Assembly: GCA_002633005.1 (NCBI GenBank)
Contig: NMRA01000227.1
Span: 373,319 to 437,318 of the forward strand
Direction: 5' to 3'
Length of the DNA: 64,000 nt
DNA from: Phoronis australis
Lineage: Eukaryota; Phoronida; Phoronidae
Shown here: positions 1 through 10,883 of the stretch, in pieces
Numbering within the stretch: position 1 is the first letter of the stretch
Layout of the letters: each line of letters opens with the position of its first letter
The notes under the pieces: model-generated
Databases searched by the model: none
What the model saw: the letters and a program-made list of their open reading frames with translations, nothing else
What the model was told of the DNA's origin: nothing
Made by a program: the position numbers and the translations under genes

Positions 1-35
1 TGCATCATTCAACTTAAAGTTAAAACCATCTATGC

Positions 36-490
36 TGATAACGTGCACCCATGGCTGATAACGTATACCCATGCCTGATAATGTGTACCCATGGCTGATA
101 AGGTTTTTGTAGTCTTGGCTCGCAACGTGTGTGTACCCATGGCTGATAACTTGCGTGCACCCATGGCTGATAATATGTGTGCACCCATGGCTGATAACGT
201 GTGTGTACCCATGGCTGATAACGTGTGTGTACCCATGGCTGATAACTTGCGTGCACCCATGGCTGATAACGTGTGTGCACCCATGGCTGATAACGTGTGT
301 GCACCCATGGCTGATAACAAGTATGCACCTATAATTGATAACTTGTGCCTACCCATGGCTAATAAAGTGTAGCCATGGCTGATAACGTGCACCATTGCTG
401 ATAACGTGCACCCAAGGCGGAAAACATGCACCCATGGCTGATAACGTGCAACCCTGGCTGATAATGTGTAGCCATGGGTGATACCGTGCA
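36..490. repeat. 24-bp minisatellite
   Basis: The unit is about 24 bp and contains CCCATGGCTGATAACGTG. It is repeated roughly 18 times with increasing divergence towards the right edge. Open frames exist on both strands only because the unit length is a multiple of three, so it is not treated as protein coding. It lies in the presumed upstream intron of the transaldolase gene. Confidence 0.9.
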
Positions 491-693
491 CCCATGACTG
501 GTGAATACAATGACTACCCCATTTAATTAGGTTAATTAGTCATTGTTGAGTCAATACTTAATCTTGGTGAAGAATTCTGTAGAGTACGTAGCCTGTCAGT
601 GGCCATTTTATAAATTTAATTAAAATTAGTTAATTAGAATTTGTTTTCTTATTCTTGAGAACTTGAATATAATGTTGAAATATGCACTGTTTA

Positions 694-1102
694 AAGTTGG
701 TGGTGGTGTAGTTGGTGGTGGTGTAGTTGGTGGGGGTGTAGTTGGTGGTGGTGTGGTTGGTGGTGGTGTGGTTGGTNNNNNNNNNNNNNNNNNNNNNNNN
801 NNNNNNNNNNNNNNNNNNNNNNNNNNNNNNNNNNNNNNNNNNNNNNNNNNNNNNNNNNNNNNNNNNNNNNNNNNNNNNNNNNNNNNNNNNNNNNNNNNNN
901 NNNNNNNNNNNNNNNNNNNNNNNNNNNNNNNNNNNNNNNNNNNNNNNNNNNNNNNNNNNNNNNNNNNNNNNNNNNNNNNNNNNNNNNNNNNNNNNNNNNN
1001 NNNNNNNNNNNNNNNNNNNNNNNNNNNNNNNNNNNNNNNNNNNNNNNNNGTTTGGTGGTGGTGTGGTTGGTGGTGGTGTGGTTAGTGGTGGTGTAGTTTC
1101 TT
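694..1102. repeat. G/T-rich 15-bp-type minisatellite containing an assembly gap
   Basis: Units of the form GTTGGTGGTGGTGTA are repeated from about 694 and continue after the gap to about 1102. The array ends about 100 bp before the first visible transaldolase exon. The gap inside it suggests the array is longer in the genome than shown. Confidence 0.9.
777..1049. other. assembly gap (273 N)
   Basis: A run of N lies inside a minisatellite, the usual cause of failed assembly. A small exon could be hidden here, but the flanks on both sides are the same repeat, so this is unlikely. Confidence 1.
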
Positions 1103-1203
1103 GTTAGAACTTGGTAACCTGTGTTGTTGGGCACTATAAGTAAATCTGGCTGAAGCGCTGCTTCACGGTCACTGTATTATGTTGTCTGCATCTTTGATTT
1201 CAG

Positions 1204-4200
1204 ACAACTGGAAGCTGACTATGGAATACACTGTAACTTGACTCTACTGTTTTCATTTGCTCAGGTAATGTCGGTTAGTCTAGCATCATCTATGTTTCTC
1301 ATTTTACTGTTTGTTTCCCAAGACTGACACAAACTAATGTTTATAGAGGTTTAGCACATTCAAACTGCTGGTAAACACTAACTAAAATGTTATTACTTTA
1401 ACCTTGCAGTACACACAGTCTCATAGTGACTTGTGAACATAGCTAAAGAGTGTAAAAGTATAATTTTGTCCAATCTACTGAACAATTCTTATTAGTGTTA
1501 AGAAAAGTGTAGTCTCATCACATAACATAAGTTTTGACAAAGCATGTGGTCTTTATAAAATGGGACCCAAACTTTGCAGGAGGACTCACTTTCTTAAGAG
1601 GTCAACATCTCTTAAAACATGACATGACCTTTATGTATCATGCTGTGTCAGTGCATTTAGTTGATGCTTGCATCTAATTTAATTGTTCTGTCAAATTTCC
1701 CTCTCTGTGTAACGGATGTTCCAGACTGGGAAATGAGTTATATCTTTGAAATGGAAATTTACTTAATCACACAAACTCTCATCTAAATGGGTTTAGTTTC
1801 CTCTTTGTAGCTCCTATCATTTTTAGACACCCACATAATAGGTGGGTGCATAAAAATGATAGGAGCTACAAGGAGTCGATGACCATCTGAAGGCTGTTAC
1901 TACGTTTAATAGCATTGCTCTGTTTAGCGGGAAGATTGAAAATAATGATGTCATCTGTATTTGCGCTCTGGTGTATACCAACGGTGCGCGTTGCATTTGA
2001 ATTTTTTATTTAACTGATGAAGCTTTTTGTGCTAAAACCAGACTTTTTACCTTAAAAGCGGCAAAAGACTATGAAGGAGCTATAAACCCACGTTCTAACC
2101 TAGAAACGTACTTTTGATTTAGGTCACTTTTCTCTACAAAACTGGCAATTTCTATATACCTTTAAACAGTATTGGGTGCATAAATTGAGACGCAGTGACA
2201 AGCCAAGTTAACAAATTTAATAAGCTATTCTTTTGACAAAATTATTGACTTTAATAACCCAAAGACAAAAAGATGCTTTAAATCATGTCACTGTATTGCT
2301 TTCAATCCTTTTAAGGCTGTGGCTGCTGCTGAGGCTGGTGCAACTCTCATTTCACCATTTGTGGGCCGTATTTATGACTGGTATGTGAAGAAAACTGGCC
2401 AGAAAGACTATGGTATACTGGATGATCCTGGTGGGTGTCAGATATGTTGGATGCACACATCTTTAGATAAGTTAATTTCATGTTAGTTACATTAGCTGCT
2501 CACAACTTTTGATAAGTTAATATCATATTACCGTAATCGTTCGGGTTAACGCCCTGGGCGCTTAAATTGGCGAATCCAAAAAATTGGGGGGAGGGCGGTT
2601 AACCGAGCAGTGGGCGGTTAAATCGAAAATCCACCTAAAGTAGGGGATGGGCGGTTAACCGAACATGGGCGCTTATTACGACAGACAACCGCCCTGGGCA
2701 GTTAATCTTACCTGGCGATCAAAAATCCCGACACGACAATCATACTCGGAACGCGTAGCCCTTTTCAAAGAGCTTTATCGGCACGTCGCCAAATGACTGT
2801 GAAAACGTCATAACAGTGGATGATCCCAACAAAGGTTCTCTTGCCCTCAGATTAGTAATTCACTATTAAATTTACAAAATTGCTGAGTAATAGCCCCGTG
2901 CCGTCCTGCGGTGCGCAGACGACCAGTCACCACGCAGCCTCCACTAGAATTAAAACTGTTTCAAGATGTGACCCTGCTTAAGTGCGCGCGTGCAATCTTC
3001 ACGTGTTGCAGAGGTCAGACGTCAAATTTATGGTTACAGTCTCGTACTATATGTAGCTGTCAAGTTCTGAGTCAGAGAGCAGTTTTAACATTGGTTGTAA
3101 TAAAAGTTTGAAAAACTTAACTCTGCTGTTTTTTGTGTTTAGGATGTTATAGTCGACACTCCGTGACTCAATGACATTTTCAGCGTATGGTTCTGCGGCT
3201 GTCTTATCTCGACAGCCCGGCATTGCTCTCTTGCCGTTGCGCCAAACATGCTATGCAAAGAAGTAAGACAAGGATCGGGGGTGGTCGAGCCAGTCGTCGA
3301 TCACGAATAAAATTTCAAGCAACTGCATAAATATGTTACAAAATGTCAGAAAACAGCAATGTTTCAATTCACTATTCTAAACGATCACCTTACCAAAATT
3401 CGTGGTGGAAAAACATTTATTTTTCATGCAAGATGTCCAGATTATCCTATTTATATCGCTTGTAATATCGCACTACGGCACTGTTCGGTCCCGCTGTTCT
3501 CGCGCAATGTCTCAGTCGGCTGACAATCGTGATTTGGAAATGCCGTCAGGTAATATAATGGCCTCTTTCTATATGCATCTCGTTTTTTATGGCCAAAGAT
3601 AGTGGCGGTATTCAGCACGCACGTAGGGCCTACATGTGAGTCACCTGTCAATCACATGTTGGTGTCAAGGTAACATGCACTCCAAAGTGTGGGAACTTGC
3701 GCACGTGCACCACTACAAATCGGTCACACATAGCGACAGTCCGACGAAGTAACAAAAACGGGCGTGATTATGTACTTTTAGCTGCTGTTATGAAAGACCC
3801 ACTTCTTTACGATATTCCTCCGTCGCCAATGTTCCCCAAAACTGCGATGTCAAGTCTATTCCCATATTTCCCGGCTCGATGCTCCCTAAGCCCATCCCTG
3901 TAACTAGCTGCGTGAAATCTCCTACCCACTATCGTCAAGCAGTCTACGTCGTAGACATTTCAGACTCAAATGGTAAGAATTTTTGTTCAGGCTGAAAATG
4001 GTCAATGTATAAACAAAATTATTCTGGATGGCTAAAAAGGAGATGTGGAAATGATAATTCACACAGTCACGCTTACGTGGGGGCTGACGCAAGAAATAGT
4101 AAAGAACAGCCAGCGACATTAGTTAAATCTGCTAACCAGTTTGACTGAGATGCAATAAGCGAAAAACAAAAAAATTGACTAGCCGTTTTTTATTACTTCA

Positions 4201-7200
4201 AGATCATACACAAACATACATTATTGCCAACGTTTGAATTCAGAAATCGACAGGCAGCAACGAAATCGGTAACCCAGTAAGGCACTTGTACCGTCCCTTC
4301 AGTCGCCCCACATCCTCTATAACCCGGCAGTTATATTCATCAAAATATTGAGAATTTGATATCTTTCCGTGAGTTGTGAGATTTGTTCAAGATACGAGAG
4401 CTTCCCACTTTAATAGAATTTGGAGGGTTGGCAAAACCATTGTCATTTCTCTGGCCTGATTTTTTCGAATATATGTTTTATCTAGTGCACTGCAGACGGA
4501 AACTCAGCGCGGCAGACAAAGTCGCTGAAAGCGGAGGTTTTGACGCCGGCGGCGTTCTTAAAAGTTTGCAAACAAGGGAAGAAAATAAAGTGACAAAAAG
4601 GTTCAAGTATTATATTTTGAAGTGAGTTCATGACCCAAGACAATAACTCGTTACCTAAACCACCGTCTCGGAGTCCCGGTGTCGTTGCACTCATTGTGAT
4701 CATCGATCTTTTTCTAGAAGTCGGGGAATCGCGCGTTTCCTTAACACTAGGCGCTAAATCTCCCTTCTTTAAAATGGGCTCTTAACCGAGAGATGGGCGC
4801 TTAACTGGAAATCTTCAAAAATCGCAGGGGGGGCGCTTAACCGAGCAGTGGGCGGTTAAATCGAAAATCCACTTAAAGTCGGGGATGGGCGGTTAACTGA
4901 GCATGGGCGTTAACCCGAACGATTACGGTAGTTACATTAGCTGCACACAACTTTAGATTAGTTAATATCATATTAGTTACAATAGCTGCACACAACTTTA
5001 GATAACTTAATATCATATTAGTTACAGTAGCTGCACACAACTTTAGATAAGTTAATATTATATTATATTAGTTACAATAGCTGCACACAACTTTAGACAA
5101 GTTAATTTCATATTAGTTACATTAGCTGCACACAACTTTAGATAAGTTGATATCATATTAGTTACATTAGCTGCACACAATTTTAGATAAGTTAATATCA
5201 TATCAGTAACAATAGCTGCACACAACTTTAGATAAGTTAATATCATGTTAGTTACAATAGCTGCAATTTGAAATAAGTTTTAGATAAGTTAGTACTATTT
5301 TTTTGCTGCGCATCTCCCGAGTATCCCGGGGAATGATCAGGAGATTAAAGGTTCACTGAATTAAATAAGACATCATCTCCAGTACTACATAACAAAATAT
5401 TTTTCACAATTTGCTTTTTAATCTGTTCAAATTATGACTACTTTATGTATACAACAATACTAATGACCACCAGTCTCTAAAACTGTTGTCTTCATAATGA
5501 GGTGTGTCTTACCTGAGTGTGTTGGTCTTTTGACAGGAGTGAAGAATGTCACTGTCATTTACAACTATTATAAGAAGTTTGGTTACACCACGGAGGTGAT
5601 GGGTGCCTCGTTTCGCAATATTAAACAAATCCAAGGTCTCGCTGGCTGTGATTTGCTGACCATATCGTAAGTGTTCCGCTCTGTTATTTTAAAAAGATTG
5701 TTTTATTTGGTGTCATGGGTAAACAAAGCTTCCCATAATTGAAAAAGATGTCTGACTTCCCACAATCTTTTGTAAACTTTTGTTTCGCTAACTTTCAGGC
5801 TCTGCCAAGGCTTGCATAAATCTGAACAGTTTTTACTGAGTGAAAAATTTACATGAAATTTGAAAGTATACTTGACACATGCCATGGTCAAGTTTTCAGT
5901 CAAGTGTCAAGTTTGATAGTCTCGGTTAGTCCTGGTGGCTTAATGTATTACGCTGCTATTTTTAGGCATCCTGGTGATCAAATTGTAAACATACACTAAA
6001 CATTCTTAAAATGAAATTGATTTTAAAATCGCCTTTTCTTGGAAATAAGTCATTATAGTTGGTTATTCAATATTTTGTTTTTGTCTGCAGGCCAAAGCTG
6101 CTGGAAGAATTGTCTTCACAAACATCCAAGCTGCAAGCACACCTAACTGAAGATGCAGGTCTGTACTGTTGAGTGATTTTCTTGTTGGTTGTAGTACTAA
6201 TTATTTTAGTTTATAGTAGAACTACTGGTGCTGTACAAATTTACAGTAAAATGTCATCACGTTTGGACAAAAATAATTGCTAAAATTGCCTTTTTTCAAT
6301 TTTCAAAAGCTCTACCATTGTTTTAAATGCCGTCAGTTTCTCAAAATGTTGTTTGATGGTAGCTACTATATTAGGAAGTCATTGATGGTAGCTGCAGTCC
6401 ACATCTTAACAACGTTAAAGGACCATGATGGTGCTACTTATGGTTTATAAAAAATGAGAAAACAAAAACTCACTTGTCTCCGCCATGTTGTGTCCTAAAT
6501 TGGTGAGATTTTACCGTGCTCACTGTCAACATAATTGGTGAATTGGTGGTTGAAGAATCAACTTTGAATTCAAAAGCACTCAAGGAACTCTGATTTATGG
6601 CGACGCATTGCAAACTTATTAAAGCTTTGGATTCCACTTAATGAGTGTTTTGTGAATCATAAGGTGCAACACATGTTTACATCATGTACGTGTGTTTCTC
6701 ACTTCATAGTAGTACATTGCTTTGATGTAACTAAATGGCATCTTTTTGTGCATTCAAACAGCCATTAAACAGTGTTAAACTTACTACAGACACCGGTATC
6801 ATCCACCAACCTGAACTAATTGGTCCGTGCTGTTTCCATAACTTCCCAGTCAAACTGTACTCTAAATACACTCAAACAAGCAAAACTTCAATTTTATATT
6901 AAGTCTTCCATGGTGGAAGTAACCAGATGGTGCACGACCTTTTCATTAGTTCTTTGGTAAATACGGGAAAAGTACCGTTTCATTCAACAGAAAAATCTTA
7001 TTCCAAATGCTTGATTTGGATAACCAAAAAGATTTTTTTTGAGTTATGATAAAGTGGGTTTCATGAAAAGTGGGGCCTGAAGAAAGTAAGTCAACACAAT
7101 CTGAAGCCTGAAGTACTTTTCCTGCTGCCAGATGTTGATCATGACAAATGTAAAAATGTTAAAGTTTGAGTGAAAAATCCATTTTGAAATTGAATTTTTT

Positions 7201-7529
7201 CTTGAGGTCAAAGATATTTTGAGGTAGTGGCTCACTTTGGACAATAGAAGAAAAAGAGTTCCTCAAATAGGGTGCGTGTGGAATAGGAGAATAGAAATGG
7301 AAACCTTGATTTTGTAAGGTAGTAAGTTTTTAAAAGCAAGTAATTATATTCTTTAATTGTTTTAGCCAAGAAAGCAGATGTTGAAAAAATTAGCATGGAC
7401 GAGAAGACGTTCCGTTGGATGATGAATGAAGACGAAATGGCTACTGACAAGCTGTCGGAAGGAATACGCAAGTTTGCTGCCGACTCTGTGAAACTTGAAA
7501 AGGTGATTCGTGAAAAGTTATCAAACTAG
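1204..7529 (+). CDS. TALDO1: transaldolase, 3' part of the gene (five exons)
   Basis: Transaldolase acts in the non-oxidative pentose phosphate pathway in the cytosol, moving a dihydroxyacetone unit between sugar phosphates through a Schiff-base lysine. The coding exons seen are 1204-1264, 2316-2430, 5537-5666, 6091-6158 and 7366-7529 (stop TAG). All have AG acceptors and GT donors, and the phases join without a break. The 538 coding bases give about 179 residues, roughly the C-terminal half of a protein that is near 337 aa in human. Recognisable blocks are [64 protein letters not shown] and [16 protein letters not shown]. The N-terminal half, including the Schiff-base lysine region, must lie left of the window; I found no further exon between 1 and 1203. 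The 3.1-kb intron at 2431-5536 holds a minisatellite split by a transposon. The gene is convergent with SVIP. Confidence 0.95.
1801..1875. repeat. long near-perfect hairpin in a TALDO1 intron
   Basis: Two arms of about 35 bp (1801-1835 and 1840-1875) are reverse complements with few mismatches and almost no loop. The outer part reads CTTTGTAGCTCCTATCAT and the inner part has ACACCCACAT facing GGTGGGTGCAT. The inner part resembles the terminal palindromes of the Helentron-like repeats elsewhere in the window (for example 18074-18113 and 54118-54152), so this may be a remnant of one of those ends. Confidence 0.8.
2455..2530. repeat. 45-bp minisatellite, left part (interrupted)
   Basis: The first one to two units of a 45-bp repeat containing TAGTTACATTAGCTGCACAC start about 25 bp after the donor site of the transaldolase exon ending at 2430. 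The array is cut at 2530 by a transposon and resumes at 4929. Confidence 0.9.
2531..4928. mobile_element. 2.4-kb TIR DNA transposon with TA target duplication (non-autonomous)
   Basis: The ends are perfect inverted repeats: CCGTAATCGTTCGGGTTAAC at the left and its reverse complement at the right. The element is flanked by TA on both sides (2529-2530 and 4929-4930), and removing it plus one TA restores the 45-bp host repeat exactly. Subterminal repeats of the type GGGCGGTTAACCGAGCA occur inside both ends. No transposase-like frame is visible. The interior is more CpG-rich than the host intron. A diverged relative of the interior lies at about 54170-54585. The TA duplication fits Tc1/mariner-like and some other superfamilies; the family is not assigned. 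Confidence 0.9.
4929..5290. repeat. 45-bp minisatellite, right part
   Basis: About seven further units of the 45-bp repeat continue the array interrupted at 2530. Together with 2455-2530 they show that the tandem array existed before the transposon inserted. Confidence 0.9.
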
Positions 7530-8118
7530 GTGTCAGATGTCACCAGTTGCCGAGATATACATCAGGGCATTTTGAGCTCAGTGGTCAATGTTATCTCTAC
7601 AATGCTTGGAGTTTTTATATCGTACTTCCGCACATGTATTTTTATGCATTTACTAGTCTATGGTGAAATGTTATTGTGTTATTATTGTGTTACCTAATCA
7701 ATGTTCATTAGAATTTAAAGGTTCTTTTGAATAACAAATTTTTTTTTTCATGAGAATTGACGATTTGTTGACATGGATGTGAATTACATTTAATGGCGTT
7801 TAAAGTTTTGATGTTCTGAAGCAATAGTTGATAACTAATTTGTCTAATTGTAATTGTTAGAGCTATTGTATTGTTCTTTAGTTCAGAAATGTAGCACAGA
7901 TTATGTACATCTGACTTCAGATAATTGAGTATGAAAACCTCCAGTCCAGTTTATCATTTATCACACGTTCTTGCTGGTATATTGTGCATTAAAAATTATC
8001 CCTGTTTACTGAATATTTTTGATTAAAAATAAACAATGATTGTAAATTGCTTTATTTCCATTTTCTCCAATCATCTTTTATAAACGTAATTGAAATAAAA
8101 TACAACAAAATTGTTTAA
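7530..8118 (+). other. probable transaldolase 3' UTR
   Basis: This is AT-rich non-coding sequence after the TALDO1 stop codon. A canonical AATAAA is at 8028-8033. That it is the 3' UTR is inferred from position and the signal only. Confidence 0.55.
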
Positions 8119-8446
8119 CAGGGCCCTTGTTCACCTGAGGGTTAAGTGCCTGTGCCTTCTGATGGGAATTTTTTGGGTATGGGGGAAATTTCACCCTGGT
8201 CATTATCAGTAGCACCCCCACGTTGGCCTTCATAGTCTCTGCCTCAAGTAGCCAAAACTAGCATTTTGTGCTGTTTCAAATCATCGCCTGTGTGAGCTAC
8301 AAGGGATTTAAACCTTGAGTGGAATTTTTTATCACTTGAGGGGAATTTTTGGGCCTCATGGGGAGAATTTCGCGTGATTTTAAAATATTTTGCAGAGGGA
8401 AATGGGACTGATATTCGACCCCAAAATCGAGGGATTGAGGGCCCTG
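8119..8446. mobile_element. small TIR element with CAGGGCCC ends (hAT-like MITE candidate)
   Basis: The sequence begins CAGGGCCCTTGTTCACC and ends GATTGAGGGCCCTG, giving inverted CAGGGCCCT termini on a 328-bp unit without coding capacity. No clean target duplication is visible, so it may be old. The CAGGG start is typical of hAT elements. Confidence 0.5.
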
Positions 8447-9055
8447 ATTAAGAATACATACTTTGAATAACCACAAAAACAGTAACTTATAGTGAAGTGT
8501 CATTAAGTTATATTATAAACTTTAAGAAAATATTTTTTGTACAAATTGGCAGTTCTAAATCTCACTCTTCCTGAAGGTGTAACAAAAATGATAACATTGC
8601 TTGTCTGGGATCTTTGCAAAAATTATAATTTTTACAAAAGGTACACCAACACATCCTGCCGTGTCGTGTGGTTTGAATACATTCCTAGAAGCACAAAAAG
8701 TTGGTGTGAGTGCAATCAAAGGGACATGCTTTAGTTTGCGTCAGTGGACGAGAGCAGCTTCTTGCTTGCCGAAATATCTGTAATCTTCACTAGGCTACAG
8801 GGTAGGTGACCATGATTTTTGTTGTGTTTGGGTGTAGACGACAACCTGGAAATGTGTTTTGTGTACTTTTTAAGTTTGCCATATCAATCAAGATAAGTCC
8901 CGGCACACAAAGTTCTTGGCCCTGCTTTGCAGTCATAGACCCCCTCAATAATGTTTTGTTAATGAGAAAACTTGAGAAAATATTTAAGTGTAAACACAGT
9001 CCTCTGTGTCTATGTTTAATGGAAACTGACGGTTTTGTTGACTGAACATGTTATA

Positions 9056-9427
9056 TGGTATTCTGCCATGTAAATGCCATGTGCATTATGTTTCACAATG
9101 CTTAAAGTTGGAGATGGGCGTTAAATAGGACAAGGATGCTTTTGCTTACATATCTAATCAAGCTATTCGCCCACCTGACTATACAAATGCCCACAAGCAA
9201 AAAGGGTTGCTTTAATCAGTATTTTGATGTTCAATTGCGACTTATCCAAAAACATTGAAACCATTTGACTCGTAAAATTGCAGGGTCTCGTGAATGTTTA
9301 ACGAAAAGTTTTCAAAAGTCAGAGGTTAGGCGTTAAAACGAGCACTCCTGGGTGCTTAACGAACTTCACTAAAAACTTGGACGTAAAGGTAAAAATGAGC
9401 AATGGGCATTTACATGGCAGAATACGG
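9056..9427. mobile_element. 372-bp MITE with GTATTCTGCCATGTAAATGCC inverted ends
   Basis: Inverted repeats of about 24 bp share the core TATTCTGCCATGTAAATG and end in ..ATACGG. The interior has GGGCGTTAA-type motifs. Ends and interior motifs resemble the larger TA-target elements at 2531-4928 and 41940-44732. TA precedes the left end, but the right flank reads AA, so the duplication has decayed. Confidence 0.7.
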
Positions 9428-10883
9428 AACGTTCCAGAGGAAAATTCTGTGCATATAAAACAATATGTGTACTGATTGTTTTTCTGTGATGCATTAAACT
9501 GGTTCTGCCACCCACCAAAAGCTACAGCCACCAAATTAGGCTTATTCTTAAGGACCCCTGGCTGAAGATTAATCAATGAACAAACAAATACTTTAGTAGA
9601 ACGACCAGACAATTTTTTCCTTATTTCAAATATTCAGACATAGGCCCCAAGTATAGTTACTAACAAAATAACACTACAGAGGCACATTTACAAACATTTC
9701 TTTATACATAGATGGTCTCTTGCAAATTAATGGAATTGAAGAGATAAATAACCTGAACACCTACCTCTGAGATTTCCTTACAACTATTCACTATGGCTCC
9801 ACCTAATGCCACTTATTAGATGTTATAAAGTACTTTGGAAACCACTTAAATAATTCACTAAATAATAAATTGAAAGTCGGATAACATTAGATGCAACAGA
9901 ATATAACAAACTTCTACAGATCTGCTTTCTAATTTCCAACTGGAATATCACCACAATAAATGATCCTTTACATTTTAATTATTTACATATTAATTAAAAT
10001 GAATATTCAGACGAAACTAATTTCCTTGTTCTTCCTGAAAAACACCCCACATCTCCAAATCTTGCACTGTGTTAGACATGGCTGACCAACATTCCCGAGC
10101 ACTTCACAAAAAACACAACATTTTTACGTAATACGTTATTCTAAACCTCAAGAACACAAAAGAAACTATGTGACTGTACATTTAAAACGGTTTTACAGAG
10201 TAACTCAAGAACAAGTTTAGATGAAACCAAGGCAAACGGCGGAAAGTCAATACACTTCTAAACGTTTTCTAAAGAAAATTTTTTTGACTCCCAAGATCAT
10301 ATACGACAAGATGATGACATCATTCAATGTGAATTACAATGCAAAAAATTGCAGTGAAATCCAGTTTTGAGGTTTTCTTTTTGCATCTAATGCACAACAA
10401 GCCTAATTTGGTACTGTAAAATATATATATTTCTGAATGAAGTAATTGAAACAATTACAAGACTTTGGTAACCAACATTCAGTTGACAACCAAACACACA
10501 AGCAAATAACAACAACATGGAAAAACATTGCACCAGAAATGTATGCTTAAAGTGTCTATAAACCTGCCTTTCATCACACAAAAAAATTTTAATTTAGTCT
10601 ACTTGCTGTTACGAAATTGGTTTCAAGTTGTTCCTTAGCGACAGTTTGTTATTTCTCGAGAACAGCCTCCACAAGTTGGCTTGTCATGATGGTGTGTCAT
10701 GTGATTTGCCATGCATGGTCTCAAAGGAATAGCTAACTTATTTTTTGCCAAAAAATTCCTTTTACTAAAGTAAGGAACATGTTGCGACCAATCCTGTAGT
10801 GGTAAGTTTCTTTGACGCGGGTTTAATGCCAGCTTAAACAGAACACACCATGTCCTTCATCAAGATGTCGATGGTTAAGTCCA
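9428..10883. other. tail-to-tail intergenic / SVIP 3' UTR region
   Basis: No coding exon is recognised. On the - strand this follows the SVIP stop codon and may contain its 3' UTR. A stretch near 10600-10750 (containing ACAAGTTGGCTTGTCATG) recurs in inverted orientation near 36890-37020 and, more diverged, near 12965-13050, so it is an interspersed repeat. Confidence 0.5.

Noticed and set aside
3402-3903. Short open frames inside the 2.4-kb TA-target transposon as a possible transposase
   Set aside because: All are under 90 codons, overlap on both strands and contain no DDE/D-type motif that I can see.
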